Positions 1 through 9,901 of a stretch of 64,000 nt of DNA are shown one piece after another. Each line of letters begins with the position of its first letter. Positions within the stretch are counted from its first letter, which is position 1. The translations under genes were made by a program, and so were the position numbers. Origin of the DNA: Pyrenula massariospora. Lineage: Eukaryota > Ascomycota > Eurotiomycetes > Pyrenulales > Pyrenulaceae. The DNA lies in contig JAGFMI010000009.1 in NCBI GenBank assembly GCA_021030905.1, forward strand, positions 744,001-808,000. The letters are read 5' to 3'. The notes beneath the pieces were generated by a model that worked only from the letters and a program-made list of their open reading frames with translations, made no database searches and was not told the DNA's origin.

Positions 1-411
1 GCGCGTGGCCGTGATCGGCCAGCGCCGTAGCTGCAAGTCAAAAGCCCAGTTAGGCTTGGGACGCCTGTGTCCAAGTCGCGTGGGGTGCTCCAACATGGGC
101 AAAAATCGTGGTCTCCACAAAAGCAATCGTGGAAAAAAGCGTGGGCAGCAGAGCATCTTTTCAAATGCCTCAGGTTTCCAGGTCCGGGTGAGATGCGGAG
201 AGGGAAGGTGTAGCGAGATGCCAAGAAAAGCGGAAGGTTCCGATTAGATATCTAGCGGGATGAAGAACATCACTCGTTCGTAGCATACCGAAGACCACGC
301 CATTTCATTAGCAGTGCAGAGCGAACCGTGTATCTTGCTTCCTAGAAGAACCCTCTCTCTTCACACCTGTCGAGTTCAGAACTCACTCAGCCTCAAAGCC
401 CTCCCACCACC
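1..411. other. Left-edge flank, no gene supported
   Basis: I see no recognisable gene here. The only long open frame (5-247, +) starts at GTG, gives a basic low-complexity protein and resembles no family I know. The last ~100 bases are pyrimidine-rich and are probably the 5' leader of the SEM1 gene that starts at 412. Confidence 0.4.
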
Positions 412-794
412 ATGTCCGGCGCGGCGACCGGCGCCTCTTCAACAGCCAAGCTCCAAGACAAAAAACCGGAGGGCGAGCCGCAAAAGGACCAACAGCCTCA
501 GAGTCAAGGCCCTGCACTGCTAGAAGAGGACGATGAATTCGAGGATTTCCCTGTCGAAGGCATGTCGATGACGTCCGATCCTGACTGGTGCTGATAGATC
601 CTAGATTGGACGGTGGAAGAGGCGACGGCACCAGGTGGGAATACGCATCTGTGGGAGGAGAGCTGGGATGACGATGATCAGAACGAGGAGTTTTCGAAGC
701 AGTTGAAGTACGATGGCCTTCCCGAACGTTTTATGGATCCTAGCTAACGCTTTACAGAGAGGAGCTGAAAAAGGTTCAAACATCGAAGTCATGA
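412..794 (+). CDS. SEM1: 26S proteasome lid subunit Sem1/DSS1
   Basis: Exons 412-559, 605-707 and 758-794 give a 95-residue acidic protein. Sem1/DSS1 is a small intrinsically disordered protein of the proteasome lid, and also acts in TREX-2 and BRCA2-type complexes. The sequence shows the family signature: DDEFEDFPVEDW, then HLWEESWDDDD, then EFSKQLKEELKK. The first intron (560-604, 45 nt) begins with GC rather than GT; joining at this point restores GAA-GAT-TGG (E-D-W) of the conserved motif. The second intron (708-757) has a normal GTACGA donor and a GCTAAC branch site. Without splicing, exon 1 would run into a stop before the conserved tryptophans. The gene converges on PGK, with about 200 bases between the stops. 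The identification is firm; the GC donor is read from sequence and needs cDNA support. Confidence 0.93.
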
Positions 795-1000
795 CATTTA
801 CTTGCCAGTGGAGGCTGGATGAAGCATAATAGAATAGAGCATCTGTTGAAATGGAGTGTATTTTCAGACCATACTTTTTGGTTGAAGTTTAAAATGGTGC
901 AATGGGCCGTCTCTGATCCGGCTAGTTCTATTAGGGAGTCACATTCTTGGTCTCAGGTCTCGTTGCAGCATCAGGTTTCGTGCGCATCCCCAGTTCGAGC

Positions 1001-2382
1001 TCACTTACTAGACAGCGCCGACACTCCAGGCAGATCCTTCCCTTCTAGTAGCTCCAATGAGGCTCCTCCGCCTGTGGACACATGACTGAGCTTGTCCTCT
1101 ACACCATATTTCGCTGCAACCGTCGCAGTGTCGCCCCCGCCAATTATCACAATATTTCCTTTACTGGCAGCCTCCACCGCGGCATCGAGCGTCGCTTTCG
1201 TACCCTTGGCGAAAGGCTCCATTTCAAAGACACCTGGTGGTCCGTTCCAGAGGATCGTCTTTGCGTCCATGATTGCGTCCTTGTATAGCTGGATAGTCTT
1301 CTCGCCAACGTCCAGTCCCAACCAACCATCAGGAATGCCTTCCTCATCGGTGGCAGTTCCTGTCTTGGCATCGGCTGCGAACTTGTCTGCCGTGATATAA
1401 TCGACAGGTAGGACAATCTTTACATTGTTCTTCTTTGCCTTTTCTACGAGCTCCGCGCACTTCTGACTTCCCGGTTCGTCAAATAGACTGCTTCCGATCT
1501 TTACATTGTATAGTGCTTTCTTGAAGGTGAAAGCCATACCTCCAGTGATGATGAGGCTGTTCACCTTTGGCAAAAGGTTGTCAATCAGTTGAATCTTGTC
1601 GGACACTTTAGCACCGCCAAGGATGGCAAGGAATGGACGCTGAGGTTTCTCAAGAGCCTGTGCAAAATAGTCGAGCTCCTTCTTCATGAGGAAGCCAGAT
1701 GCTTTCTGCGGTAGTTGACACCCAACCATGGAGCTGTGGGCTCTATGGGCCGTTCCGAAGGCGTCGTCTGAGCAACTGTTAGCAGAGGACATGAAAGCGC
1801 CAAAGGCACTGACTGATATAGACATCTCCGAGCGCTGTGAGCCCTTTTCTAAACTCGTCTACCGCTGCCTTGTCTGCTTTGACTTTCTTGCCTTCGGCAT
1901 CTTTGCTGCTCCCTTCCTCTTCAGGATGGAATCGCAGGTTCTCCAATAGAATGACTTCTCCGCCACTTGCCTGGTTCACGGTGTCTTCGACCTCTTTCCC
2001 AACACAGTCATTGGTGAATACAACTTTCTTGACCAGGAGCTTCTCAAGCTCTGGCACGACAGGCTTCAGGCTATACTTCTCGTTTCGTTTGCCGTCTGGT
2101 CGACCAAGGTGTGACATGAGGATTACGGCTTTTGCACCATGATCAATGGCATATTTGATGGTAGGGAGGGCGCCGACAATGCGCTGGTTGTTGGTAACAT
2201 GCTTTTCGGAGTCGAGGGGAACATTGAAATCAACCTGTTGGTTCAAGAGTAAGCAAGGTAATCACGCACGAGCTTTGAGTTCACAGCGGTCCAATGACTA
2301 GCAATTGGAAACGTACCCGAATCAGAACTCTCTTGTCTTTCAGATCTACGTCTGTGATAGCGAGCTTGTTAGACAGAGACAT
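1001..2382 (-). CDS. PGK1: Phosphoglycerate kinase
   Basis: Three exons on the minus strand (2317-2382, 1814-2234, 1001-1767) give 417 residues, the usual length for eukaryotic PGK. The enzyme transfers phosphate from 1,3-bisphosphoglycerate to ADP in cytosolic glycolysis. The N-domain shows [12 protein letters not shown], the substrate-binding [10 protein letters not shown] and the [14 protein letters not shown] motif, which is rebuilt exactly across the second intron. The C-domain shows [24 protein letters not shown] and the GGGDTATVA nucleotide loop near the end. Introns are 2235-2316 (82 nt, GTACGT donor) and 1768-1813 (46 nt, GTCAGT donor). The start is the only ATG in frame ahead of the conserved [14 protein letters not shown] segment. 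It is probably single-copy and strongly expressed. There is nothing unusual about the protein. Confidence 0.98.
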
Positions 2383-3620
2383 GGTGCGCAAGGATCTGAA
2401 GTTGAGCAAGGTAAAGCTCAATCTGCGAAAGCTTTTTCTTTAAAAAATATCCGAGATAAACAGGCTAACAGATTATCGTAGGGTGAGCTTTTGAAGAATG
2501 GTGGGGGTTCGTTCTCTCGGAGCAGGCCGCAATTGACAACGGCTGACGTCGGCGGGCATTCCCTACCGACGCCCGTAGCAAGTGCACAGTCTGCCCCGCG
2601 GCATGTCCAAGACTCCGGCTGCAAGTGGTACCTGTTGTTGGGAGTCAATCCGGCCGAGCAATTACTTGGCCGAGCAACATCATCGGGTACCCTGGCCTTG
2701 TATATCTACCGTACTCAGAGACAGATAGACTCATTGAGAAGGCGCCGATATCCGTGAAGTCATGACACATGGACAGTAATAAAAGCATGAATAAAGGCTT
2801 GCCTATTTCACAGGTGGAAATGGCAAGAATGAGACAAGACTGTCAGGATACTCTGCCGCGGTAATAGCATCTCCTTGCCCTGCTGCTTCCGGGAAATGCA
2901 GCCAAGTGTAGATGAAGTCGCACATTAGAGCAACGACGTTTCTTGTTGTATCAAATAATGGTGGGGAAGAAGAATGATCAACGTCCCAAAACCAAAGCAG
3001 CAACACCCTAATGGTGAGCTTGGTTGGCTGGTACGAAATTACGCTGGTGGCCGATACTCGATAGGTCACAGGTAAAGCTAAGATTCCGAGGCCACCAGGG
3101 CCGATTCGCTTAGCAGCAACCAGGGCGGCTCGTTGGTCAAGCGGCTGTGGCACTGCTTCGCACTCCAACTCTGTCGAGACTCATCGTCAACGACATCATT
3201 ATCATAGTGACCGACATTCCTATCAAGAGCCGTATTCCCTAAGCTCCTGCCAAACGAGAGCGGCTGTCACCTGTCCTCAACAAAGACCGCTCAACCAGCC
3301 GCACTTCATCCGCTCTTTGCGTCATCCGCATTCACTACCGTGTCCGACGTCGAGGCATCCACTATCGCTGTTCTCGCCCCGAATAGATCCCTCATTTCTA
3401 TACAAAATGTTAGAATCATCAAGACGGAGAGCGCTGCACGCTCTGAACAGCAGGTACATTTATGGACGACTGGTGAGGCACCTTCTTTTCCCCAACCATC
3501 GCCAAAAACGATGTACTTGCAAACTTGCTTGTCCTACTCCACAAGCCAACCTATCATCCCTTCAACGCTTAATAACATCTAAACCAGCCTTTACTCCATA
3601 CCATCATCTTCCTCATTGAA
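2383..3620. promoter_or_regulatory. Divergent promoter region of PGK and the Mpv17-family gene
   Basis: A 1.2 kb gap between divergent starts. It must hold the PGK promoter (left side) and the promoter and leader of the Mpv17-family gene (right side). A C/T-rich stretch covers roughly 3300-3620, as is common in fungal 5' leaders. Open frames within it (for example 3317-3619 and 3340-3582) overlap one another and look like chance or leader ORFs. Confidence 0.5.
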
Positions 3621-4415
3621 ATGTTGATCACCGCCCGCCTGGCCGCAAAATTCAACTCCTACTATGCCGAAAAGCCCGTCCTAACAACCATGATCACCAA
3701 CGCCGTTCTGGGTGGCATAGCCGATACCGTCGCCCAAACATTGACAGCCTACCGCCTTCGTTCAAAATCCCTCCCCTCAAGCCCCACAGGAAAGAATGAT
3801 TTCATCTCTATCGAGATCAACGAATACGGGAAAGAGAAGCCGCGCCACTGGGGGGAGCTGATGCCTGCGAGACAAACATCTGCGCCTTTCGACTTTGAGC
3901 GCCTGACAAGATTCATGGCCTATGGTTTCCTCCTTGCTCCCCTTCAATTCAAGTGGTTTGGATTTCTGTCTACTACCTTTCCCATCACCAAGGAACGTGG
4001 TGGTGTGCCTGCTCTGCAGAGAGTAGCGATGGACCAGTTGGTCTTTGCCCCAATCAGTAACACACCCCATTCCCCATCCCACCCCCGAATCCTATCTGAC
4101 ACCCCCAGGTCTCGGCATCTTCTTCACGTTCATGACCGTCGCCGAGGGCGGCGGCAAGCGCGCCGTCATGAAGAAATTCCAGGACGTCTACATCCCCGCC
4201 CTCAAGGCAAATTATCTGCTCTGGCCCGCCGTGCAGGTCATCAACTTCCGCCTTATGCCTATGCAATTCCAAATCGTAAGCCAGAACTCCTTCCATGTTA
4301 AGTGTAACAACTTTTATTCTGACATTTCCTCCCTCCTTACCAGCCGTTCGTCTCCACCGTCGGTATCGCTTGGACAGCCTACCTGTCTCTCACCAACTCA
4401 TCAGACGAGGACTAG
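3621..4415 (+). CDS. Mpv17/PMP22-family integral membrane protein
   Basis: Exons 3621-4056, 4109-4275 and 4344-4415 encode 224 residues. The family (Mpv17, PMP22, yeast Sym1) comprises small four-helix proteins of the inner mitochondrial or peroxisomal membrane, thought to act as channels or in membrane homeostasis. The sequence shows the N-terminal family block (YYAEKPVLTTMITNAVLGGIADTVAQ), the DFERLTRFMAYGFLLAPLQFKWF block, then LGIFFTFMTVAEGG and the C-terminal LLWPAVQVINFRLMP...FVSTVGIAWTAYLS. Both introns are normal GT-AG (4057-4108, 4276-4343), and splicing joins APIS to LGIFF. A hydrophilic loop of about 45 residues lies between the first and second blocks. Which organelle it serves cannot be told from sequence. 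It converges on TRS65. Confidence 0.9.
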
Positions 4416-4731
4416 AGTATACAACCCGTCCCATGGACAGGACTAGAGTCCATTATACAGATTCATGACTGACATCACGGCGCTTTTCTCTTACTTTGGC
4501 TTGCCGCATGAATTGGCGTCTGGGGGCGCGGGAGTATTATAGTCCATGCATGGGGGTATTTCTAAGGCGGCGGGCTGCTGTTAAGGAGGGGGTTTCCTAC
4601 TTTATCCTTCCTCAAAAAACAAGCCTCTAGTTTAGGATTTGACCGTTAAAAAAATATAAAAAATGCAACATTCTTTCTAAAAACTGCTATGACTGTTAAC
4701 TGTCACCGCATACAGAATTGTCTAATGTGGC
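4416..4731. terminator. Convergent 3' region between Mpv17-family gene and TRS65
   Basis: A 316-base gap between two convergent stops. It includes an A/T-rich segment around 4620-4690 with AAAAAAATATAAAAAATG-like sequence, suitable for poly(A) signals on either strand. No gene seen. Confidence 0.45.
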
Positions 4732-6628
4732 TCATCCTGAACTCTCTAACTCCTCCCCATCCCCCTTCCCACCTTCAAACTCCAAAGCCACAATATCCGG
4801 TAGCTCGCGTATATCCATCGTCTCGCTCGTATCCAGATCCGCCACCCGGACCACCTCCAACCTCAGCGGGCCCGGCACCAGCGCGAGCAGCTTGAGCTCC
4901 GTGACGTGACAGCACCCGCTCGCCAACGGGCCCACCCTCACATCCGGGCTCACGCACACCAGGTCCGTGGCGCCGGCGCCGAGGCCCGCGCTGCGCTGCA
5001 TCGCGAGGAGGATGTTCTCGTCCGTCACGGCGGGGGCGATGTCTTCTTTTGGTTTGTTGCGGTGGGTCAGGCCCGAGTCCCGGACGGAGGAGGTTGTTGT
5101 TGTTGAGGCTTTGGGCGCGTGGCGGCGTGTCTCGGTGCGTTTGCGCTGGGGGATGGCGACGAGGGCGAGTTTTTGGGTCTTGGGGGAGCGGTTGACGACG
5201 AGGACTTGCCAGGTGAAGAGGGAGCCGACGCGGACGGTGGGGGGGCCGGAGAAGGTGAGGACGAGGCCGAATTCGGTGGTGGAGGAGGATGAGCGGGAGC
5301 GCTGCGGGTTTGGGATGGTGCTGGAGCTGTTGCGGACGGGGAGGCTGACTGGGCGGTTGGTGCGCTGCATTGCTTGGCTGGGTCCGCCGAAGGTGGGGTT
5401 CAAGGGCGTGGAGAAGTCGACGTGCGCGGTCCAGTTTAGATAGATTGTCGGGTGGCAGTCGTCTGAGACTAGTACTTTTGCAACGAGGGAGATGGAAATT
5501 AGGCCTGCGGTTGCTGTCGTGGAGGGCGAAGGGCTTTCGGCGCCGTTTGCTGGATGTAGGCGGTGGATGAAGGTAACGCTGTCTCTTGGCCGGCAAAGTA
5601 TAGGCAAGTCCAGGGAAGTCAGATCTTCGGTGCGACCATTCTCGAGCTCAAATCCAGCTTCGACCAATTCCACATTGTATTCGAGAAATGCAGTAATCTC
5701 AAAATCAAGACTTGCAATTGTAGCTGGCCGTTTTTGGTATGCGTTCATCCTCGAATATCTCACACGAGCATTAGCTGCAGGAATGAAGCGTGTCTTCCTT
5801 GCAGGTCTGTGGCGAATGCGAAGTGGACTCTTCTCGGAGTCTTGCTGGGGGAGTATGCGGGAGAGTCTTGGTGAAGACAGTAAGTTGGCTGTACCATTCT
5901 TGTCGCTAAATCCAAGCGGAGCTAGGAGATCTGTGGGGGGAGGTACAAAAGGTCGTAGATATTCGTCACCTAGAGGTAGATCTGATAAAGTCTTCGTAGC
6001 CGAGAGAGTGGCATAGGCTACGAATGAAATGGCTGGGTTGGGGAATCGCAGGCGTGGTCGATCTAGACGGGATGGTCAGCTTTCCTAGACGAGAATTCGA
6101 TCTTAGATGGAACTGACGAAGGACAGCTTCAGCTTTCCATACCGCAAGCAGAATTGGCGCACGTTCTGTTGCGTCATCTCCTTGTCCACCAAGTATCATA
6201 GGATTTTCCTTCTCCAGGACTGGTCCCGAAAATAGTAGATCTCGATTCGCTTCCCCATCCTCTCGAGGGCTTTGTGAGCCGTTGTCATTTGAGGCATACA
6301 CGTCAAGCCCAACATCCACTCGCGAGAGACGATGAGATAACCCTTCTCGGGATATATTAGGAACGCGCAAAACTATGAAGATCGCGACCTTTTCATCTGT
6401 AAATCTAGGAATGAGTAAGACAATGCGCCTACGACGTTATGTGCTGATCGTACCAAAGAAGACCAATGATCGTTGTTCAATCTCTTGCTGGGGGGACAAG
6501 TTGCCATTGTGTTTGCGCTCAAACGTGGGTCTCAGGACTTTTTCAACATCAATGGGAGAGCTGTTAGGTACGAAGGTGTCCAGGACCGCAGCTTTCAGGA
6601 AGTCTTCGTCATGAGAGATCTCTGACAT
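4732..6628 (-). CDS. TRS65: TRAPPII complex subunit Trs65
   Basis: Minus-strand exons 6454-6628, 6118-6396 and 4732-6062 give 594 residues. Trs65 is a fungal-specific subunit of the TRAPPII complex, which activates Ypt/Rab GTPases at the trans-Golgi. The best family match is the C-terminal block near the end: DLVCVSPDVRVGPLASG, then LLALVPGPLRLEVVRV and LPDIVALEF. The introns (6397-6453; 6063-6117, with a GCTGACC branch site) join FFDEKVAIF and VLHRPRLRFPNPAISFV smoothly. The open frame extends upstream to a GTG at 6637, but the first in-frame ATG is at 6628 and is taken as the start. The middle third is Ser/Arg/Pro-rich and probably disordered. It is divergent from PRP40, sharing about 310 bases. 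Confidence 0.85.
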
Positions 6629-6940
6629 GACCACCACAGGGCCACATGGCTAAGGGAATAGCATTGGAATGGATAGCTATAGTAATACGCACTATTTATG
6701 AATCTATAATCGCCAGTCGTTTTGATTGAAGCTGTTGTCAGTATGCTTGTATGCTAGGACAGATGCAGTTAGTCCGTAAATGTTACCCAACCGTAACTTA
6801 TTCTGGGAGCTCTTAAGTGTTCGCTGGAAATTTGCCATTTATTAAGTCGATCTCGTTCTGTTCACTTTTCACCTTCCATCATATGTGGCTGTGGACCCGG
6901 ATACCCGTCCTTAACATATGTTGATACCGGCCCTATCACA
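6629..6940. promoter_or_regulatory. Shared divergent promoter of TRS65 and PRP40
   Basis: 312 bases separate the two ATGs on opposite strands, so both promoters and leaders must fit here. Short A/T-rich patches lie around 6690-6720 and 6780-6850. I see no clear binding site. Confidence 0.45.
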
Positions 6941-9451
6941 ATGAACGGAGTTGTGGCTCCGCCAGGACTCTGGCAGGAGGCTCGAAATCCAGAGGGTCGC
7001 GTCTATTATTACAACGTTCAGACAAAAGCAACACAATGGACGAAACCAGTAGAGCTCATGACTCTGGTTGAGGTTTGTAATGCCTTTAAAGCAGATCCCC
7101 AATATGACTGACCCAGTTACAGCGAGCTCTTGCGGACCAGCCATGGAAAGAATATACAACACCGGAGGGCAGGAAGTACTGGTATAACACAGAGACAAGG
7201 GTCAGCTCATGGGAGATGCCAGAAGCTTACAAGAATGCCCTTGCACAGAGTCAACCTCAGTCGAAGCCGGCAGCTCCGTGAGTGATGCGCTTGCTATACT
7301 TTTCCAATTGCTGACCGAATTAGGGCTCCTACATTTGTCGCTGGTGGGACTACCTCACTTCCTCAAAATGACTTTGGTAACCAGGAACGGTTTGACGCAA
7401 ACAGAAGAATAGGCTTTGGTTCTACTGAAATGAATGGCATCCCGCTTAACAATGTTGGCACTGAAGCTGTCCCTGACTACCAAACTTTCGAAGAAGCGGA
7501 AGCAGCCTTTTTAAAGCTCCTACGCCGTTACAATGTGCAGCCTGAATGGTCATGGGAGCAAACCATGCGAGCCACAATCAAGGATCCTCAATACCGAGCG
7601 CTGAAAGATCCCAAAGACCGCAAGGCTGCGTTCGAAAAGTATGCGGTCGAGGTTCGCATGCAGGAGAAGGATCGAGCCAAGGAGAGACTGGCTAAACTCC
7701 GCACAGATTTTGGCACCATGTTGAAACGGCATCCCGAGATCAAGCATTACACGCGCTGGAAAACCATTAGACCCATCCTTCAGGGTGAAGCAATCTTCAG
7801 GTCCACCGATAATGAAGATGAAAGGCGACAACTTTTCGAAGAATACATCATCGACTTAAAGAAGACGCATTTTGACGAACAAGCCGCCGCCAAAGCCGCC
7901 GCGCTAAACGATCTTACTGCGATTCTAAAAGCATTGAATCTCGAGCCTTACACTCGATGGTCAGAGGCGCAAGGAATAATACAATCAAATGAAAGGGTCC
8001 AAAGCGACGATAAGTTCAAAACCCTTAGCAAATCAGACCTTCTGACAGCATTTGAGAGCCACATCAAATCCCTTGAGCGTAGCTTCAATGACACCCGGCA
8101 ACAGCAGAAAGCTAGTAAGACTAGGCTAGAACGCCAAAGTCGGGATAATTTCATTGAGCTTTTGCGAGGTCTGAGGAGCCAGGGGAAAATCAAAGCTGGA
8201 TCTAAGTGGATGCAAGTACTGCCTCTGATTGAGGATGACCCACGGTATGTAGCTATGCTGGGTCAGTCTGGTTCGACGCCTTTGGATCTCTTCTGGGACA
8301 TGGTCGAGGAAGAAGAGCGAGCGCTTCGAGGCAGGAGGAATGATGTCTATGACGTCCTTGAGGTAATTTGTTTACGGCCTTTGGAGTATCATTGTGCTAA
8401 TCTATGCTAGGACAAACGTTACGAAGTTACTCCCAAAACCACCTTCGATGAGTTTGTAGCTGTAATGGCCACTGATCGACGTACAGCCAATATTGACCAT
8501 GATGCTTTGAAGCTGATATTTGACCGGCTCTCTGAGAAAGTTTTAAAGCGCAACGAAGAGGAGAAACATGCAGCAGACCGCCATCAGCGCCGTGCTACTG
8601 ACGCTCTCCGATCGCGGATAAAGCACCTCGAACCCCCTATCCGCAGCTCAGATACATGGGACCAGGTACGCCCTCGTGTGGAGAAGACCGAAGAGTACCG
8701 CGCGCTTGATACTGATGAGCTCCGCAAAACCGCATTTGACAAGGTGATCCGTCGGCTCCAAGAAAAGGACGAGGACGCCGAACGCGACCGAGAGCATCGC
8801 CGACGAGAGCGCGATCGAGATCCATATCGCCGCGACGACGACCGCGATCACCGGAATGGACGATCGTATCGCGAGCGCGACTCTCGCCGGGGCCGACTGT
8901 CCCGGTCTCCCGGCGAAGTCGACGCATACGAAGCCGACCGACGCAAAGCCATGGCCGACCGCGAGAAATCTTACCGCAAGACCAATTCCCTCGGCGTGAG
9001 TCCCCCTCCGCGAAGAGACCGCGACCGCCGGGACGAGAGACACGGGCGTCTCGAGCGGGATCGCAGTCCCGAGCGCTTGAGCCACTATGACCGAGAACGA
9101 AGGGAGCGCGAGGAAGAGCGCGAACGGCTGTACCGCACGCGCGGCGACCCGAGGGGTTCGCGGGACGAATTGGATTACGGCGGCGGCGGCGGTGGAGGCG
9201 GTGGTGCTGACAGCAGGAGCGCAGCGGGGAGCGATCGGCGGAGACGACGCGGGAGCGAGGCGGATAGTGTTGAGAGTGGGAGGAGGGATAGTAAAAGGTA
9301 CAAGAGAGACCGGGACCGGGAACGGAGTACACCGCCGAGAAAGATCAGGAAGGAGAGGTCTGCGACGCCGGCGAAGGTCAAGAAGGAGCCGGACCCGGAG
9401 CCGGTGGGTGTGCACTCTGGGAGTGAAGAGGGCGAGATTGAAGAGGATTGA
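6941..9451 (+). CDS. PRP40: Pre-mRNA-processing factor Prp40 (WW-FF protein)
   Basis: Exons 6941-7072, 7123-7277, 7324-8362 and 8411-9451 encode 788 residues. Prp40 is a U1 snRNP component that helps bridge the 5' splice site and the branch-site complex early in splicing. Two WW domains lie at residues ~10-37 (W11 and W33 visible, with YYYN) and ~51-78 (W52 and W74, KYWYN). A linker follows, then several FF domains from about residue 160 to 600, with repeats of the type FxxLL...W...R...DPRY and A/TAFExxI. The C-terminus is rich in RD/RE/RS dipeptides with a glycine run, then basic PPRKIRKERS segments and an acidic end (EEGEIEED). All introns are GT-AG. The exon 2 to exon 3 junction restores PAAPTFVAGG. 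High G/C codon use in the C-terminal third creates long antisense shadows. Confidence 0.95.
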
Positions 9452-9901
9452 AATTTTGTGTGTGGAGGTGGTGGGGGGGTTGAATGAAGGTCAGTGTCTC
9501 CAAGTGGACAGTACTTACTGCTATTCTATTTCATCAGCATTAAGGGCCCGGGCGCATGTCAACGGAGGTTTCTCTCTGACTATGATCCTGAATTCGGTGC
9601 GTACATGTTCCTCTCTCGTCTTATATGTCTGTGATCCGTGTTGGAGAAAAGCGTGCATATATCTCGGGAAGATCCATGGTGGGCAGTTATCACTGCCGTA
9701 ACTTTTCTCGTAATTAGACAGCCAAATCCTCCTACCGAAATTGAAGAAATATCACATCAAATCAACCTTTCTAAATAGGTCTCCCAAGCCCAAGTAAGCC
9801 AAGAAAATCGCATCCTCCAAACCCCTTCAAAGCAATTGACTTCTCGTCTCCCCGGCCCTCTAAACCCCCCCAAAACACCCTCAGAACCAAACCCCCCAAA
9901 G
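9452..9901. terminator. Convergent 3' region between PRP40 and MED5
   Basis: 450 bases between convergent stops. No gene recognised. It contains a C/A-rich run (about 9740-9900) next to the MED5 stop. Confidence 0.4.

Noticed and set aside
5-247. 80-residue open frame at the left edge
   Set aside because: Starts at GTG, basic and low-complexity, no family features.
8637-9415. Long minus-strand open frames under the PRP40 3' part
   Set aside because: Antisense shadows of the Arg/Asp-rich coding sequence.
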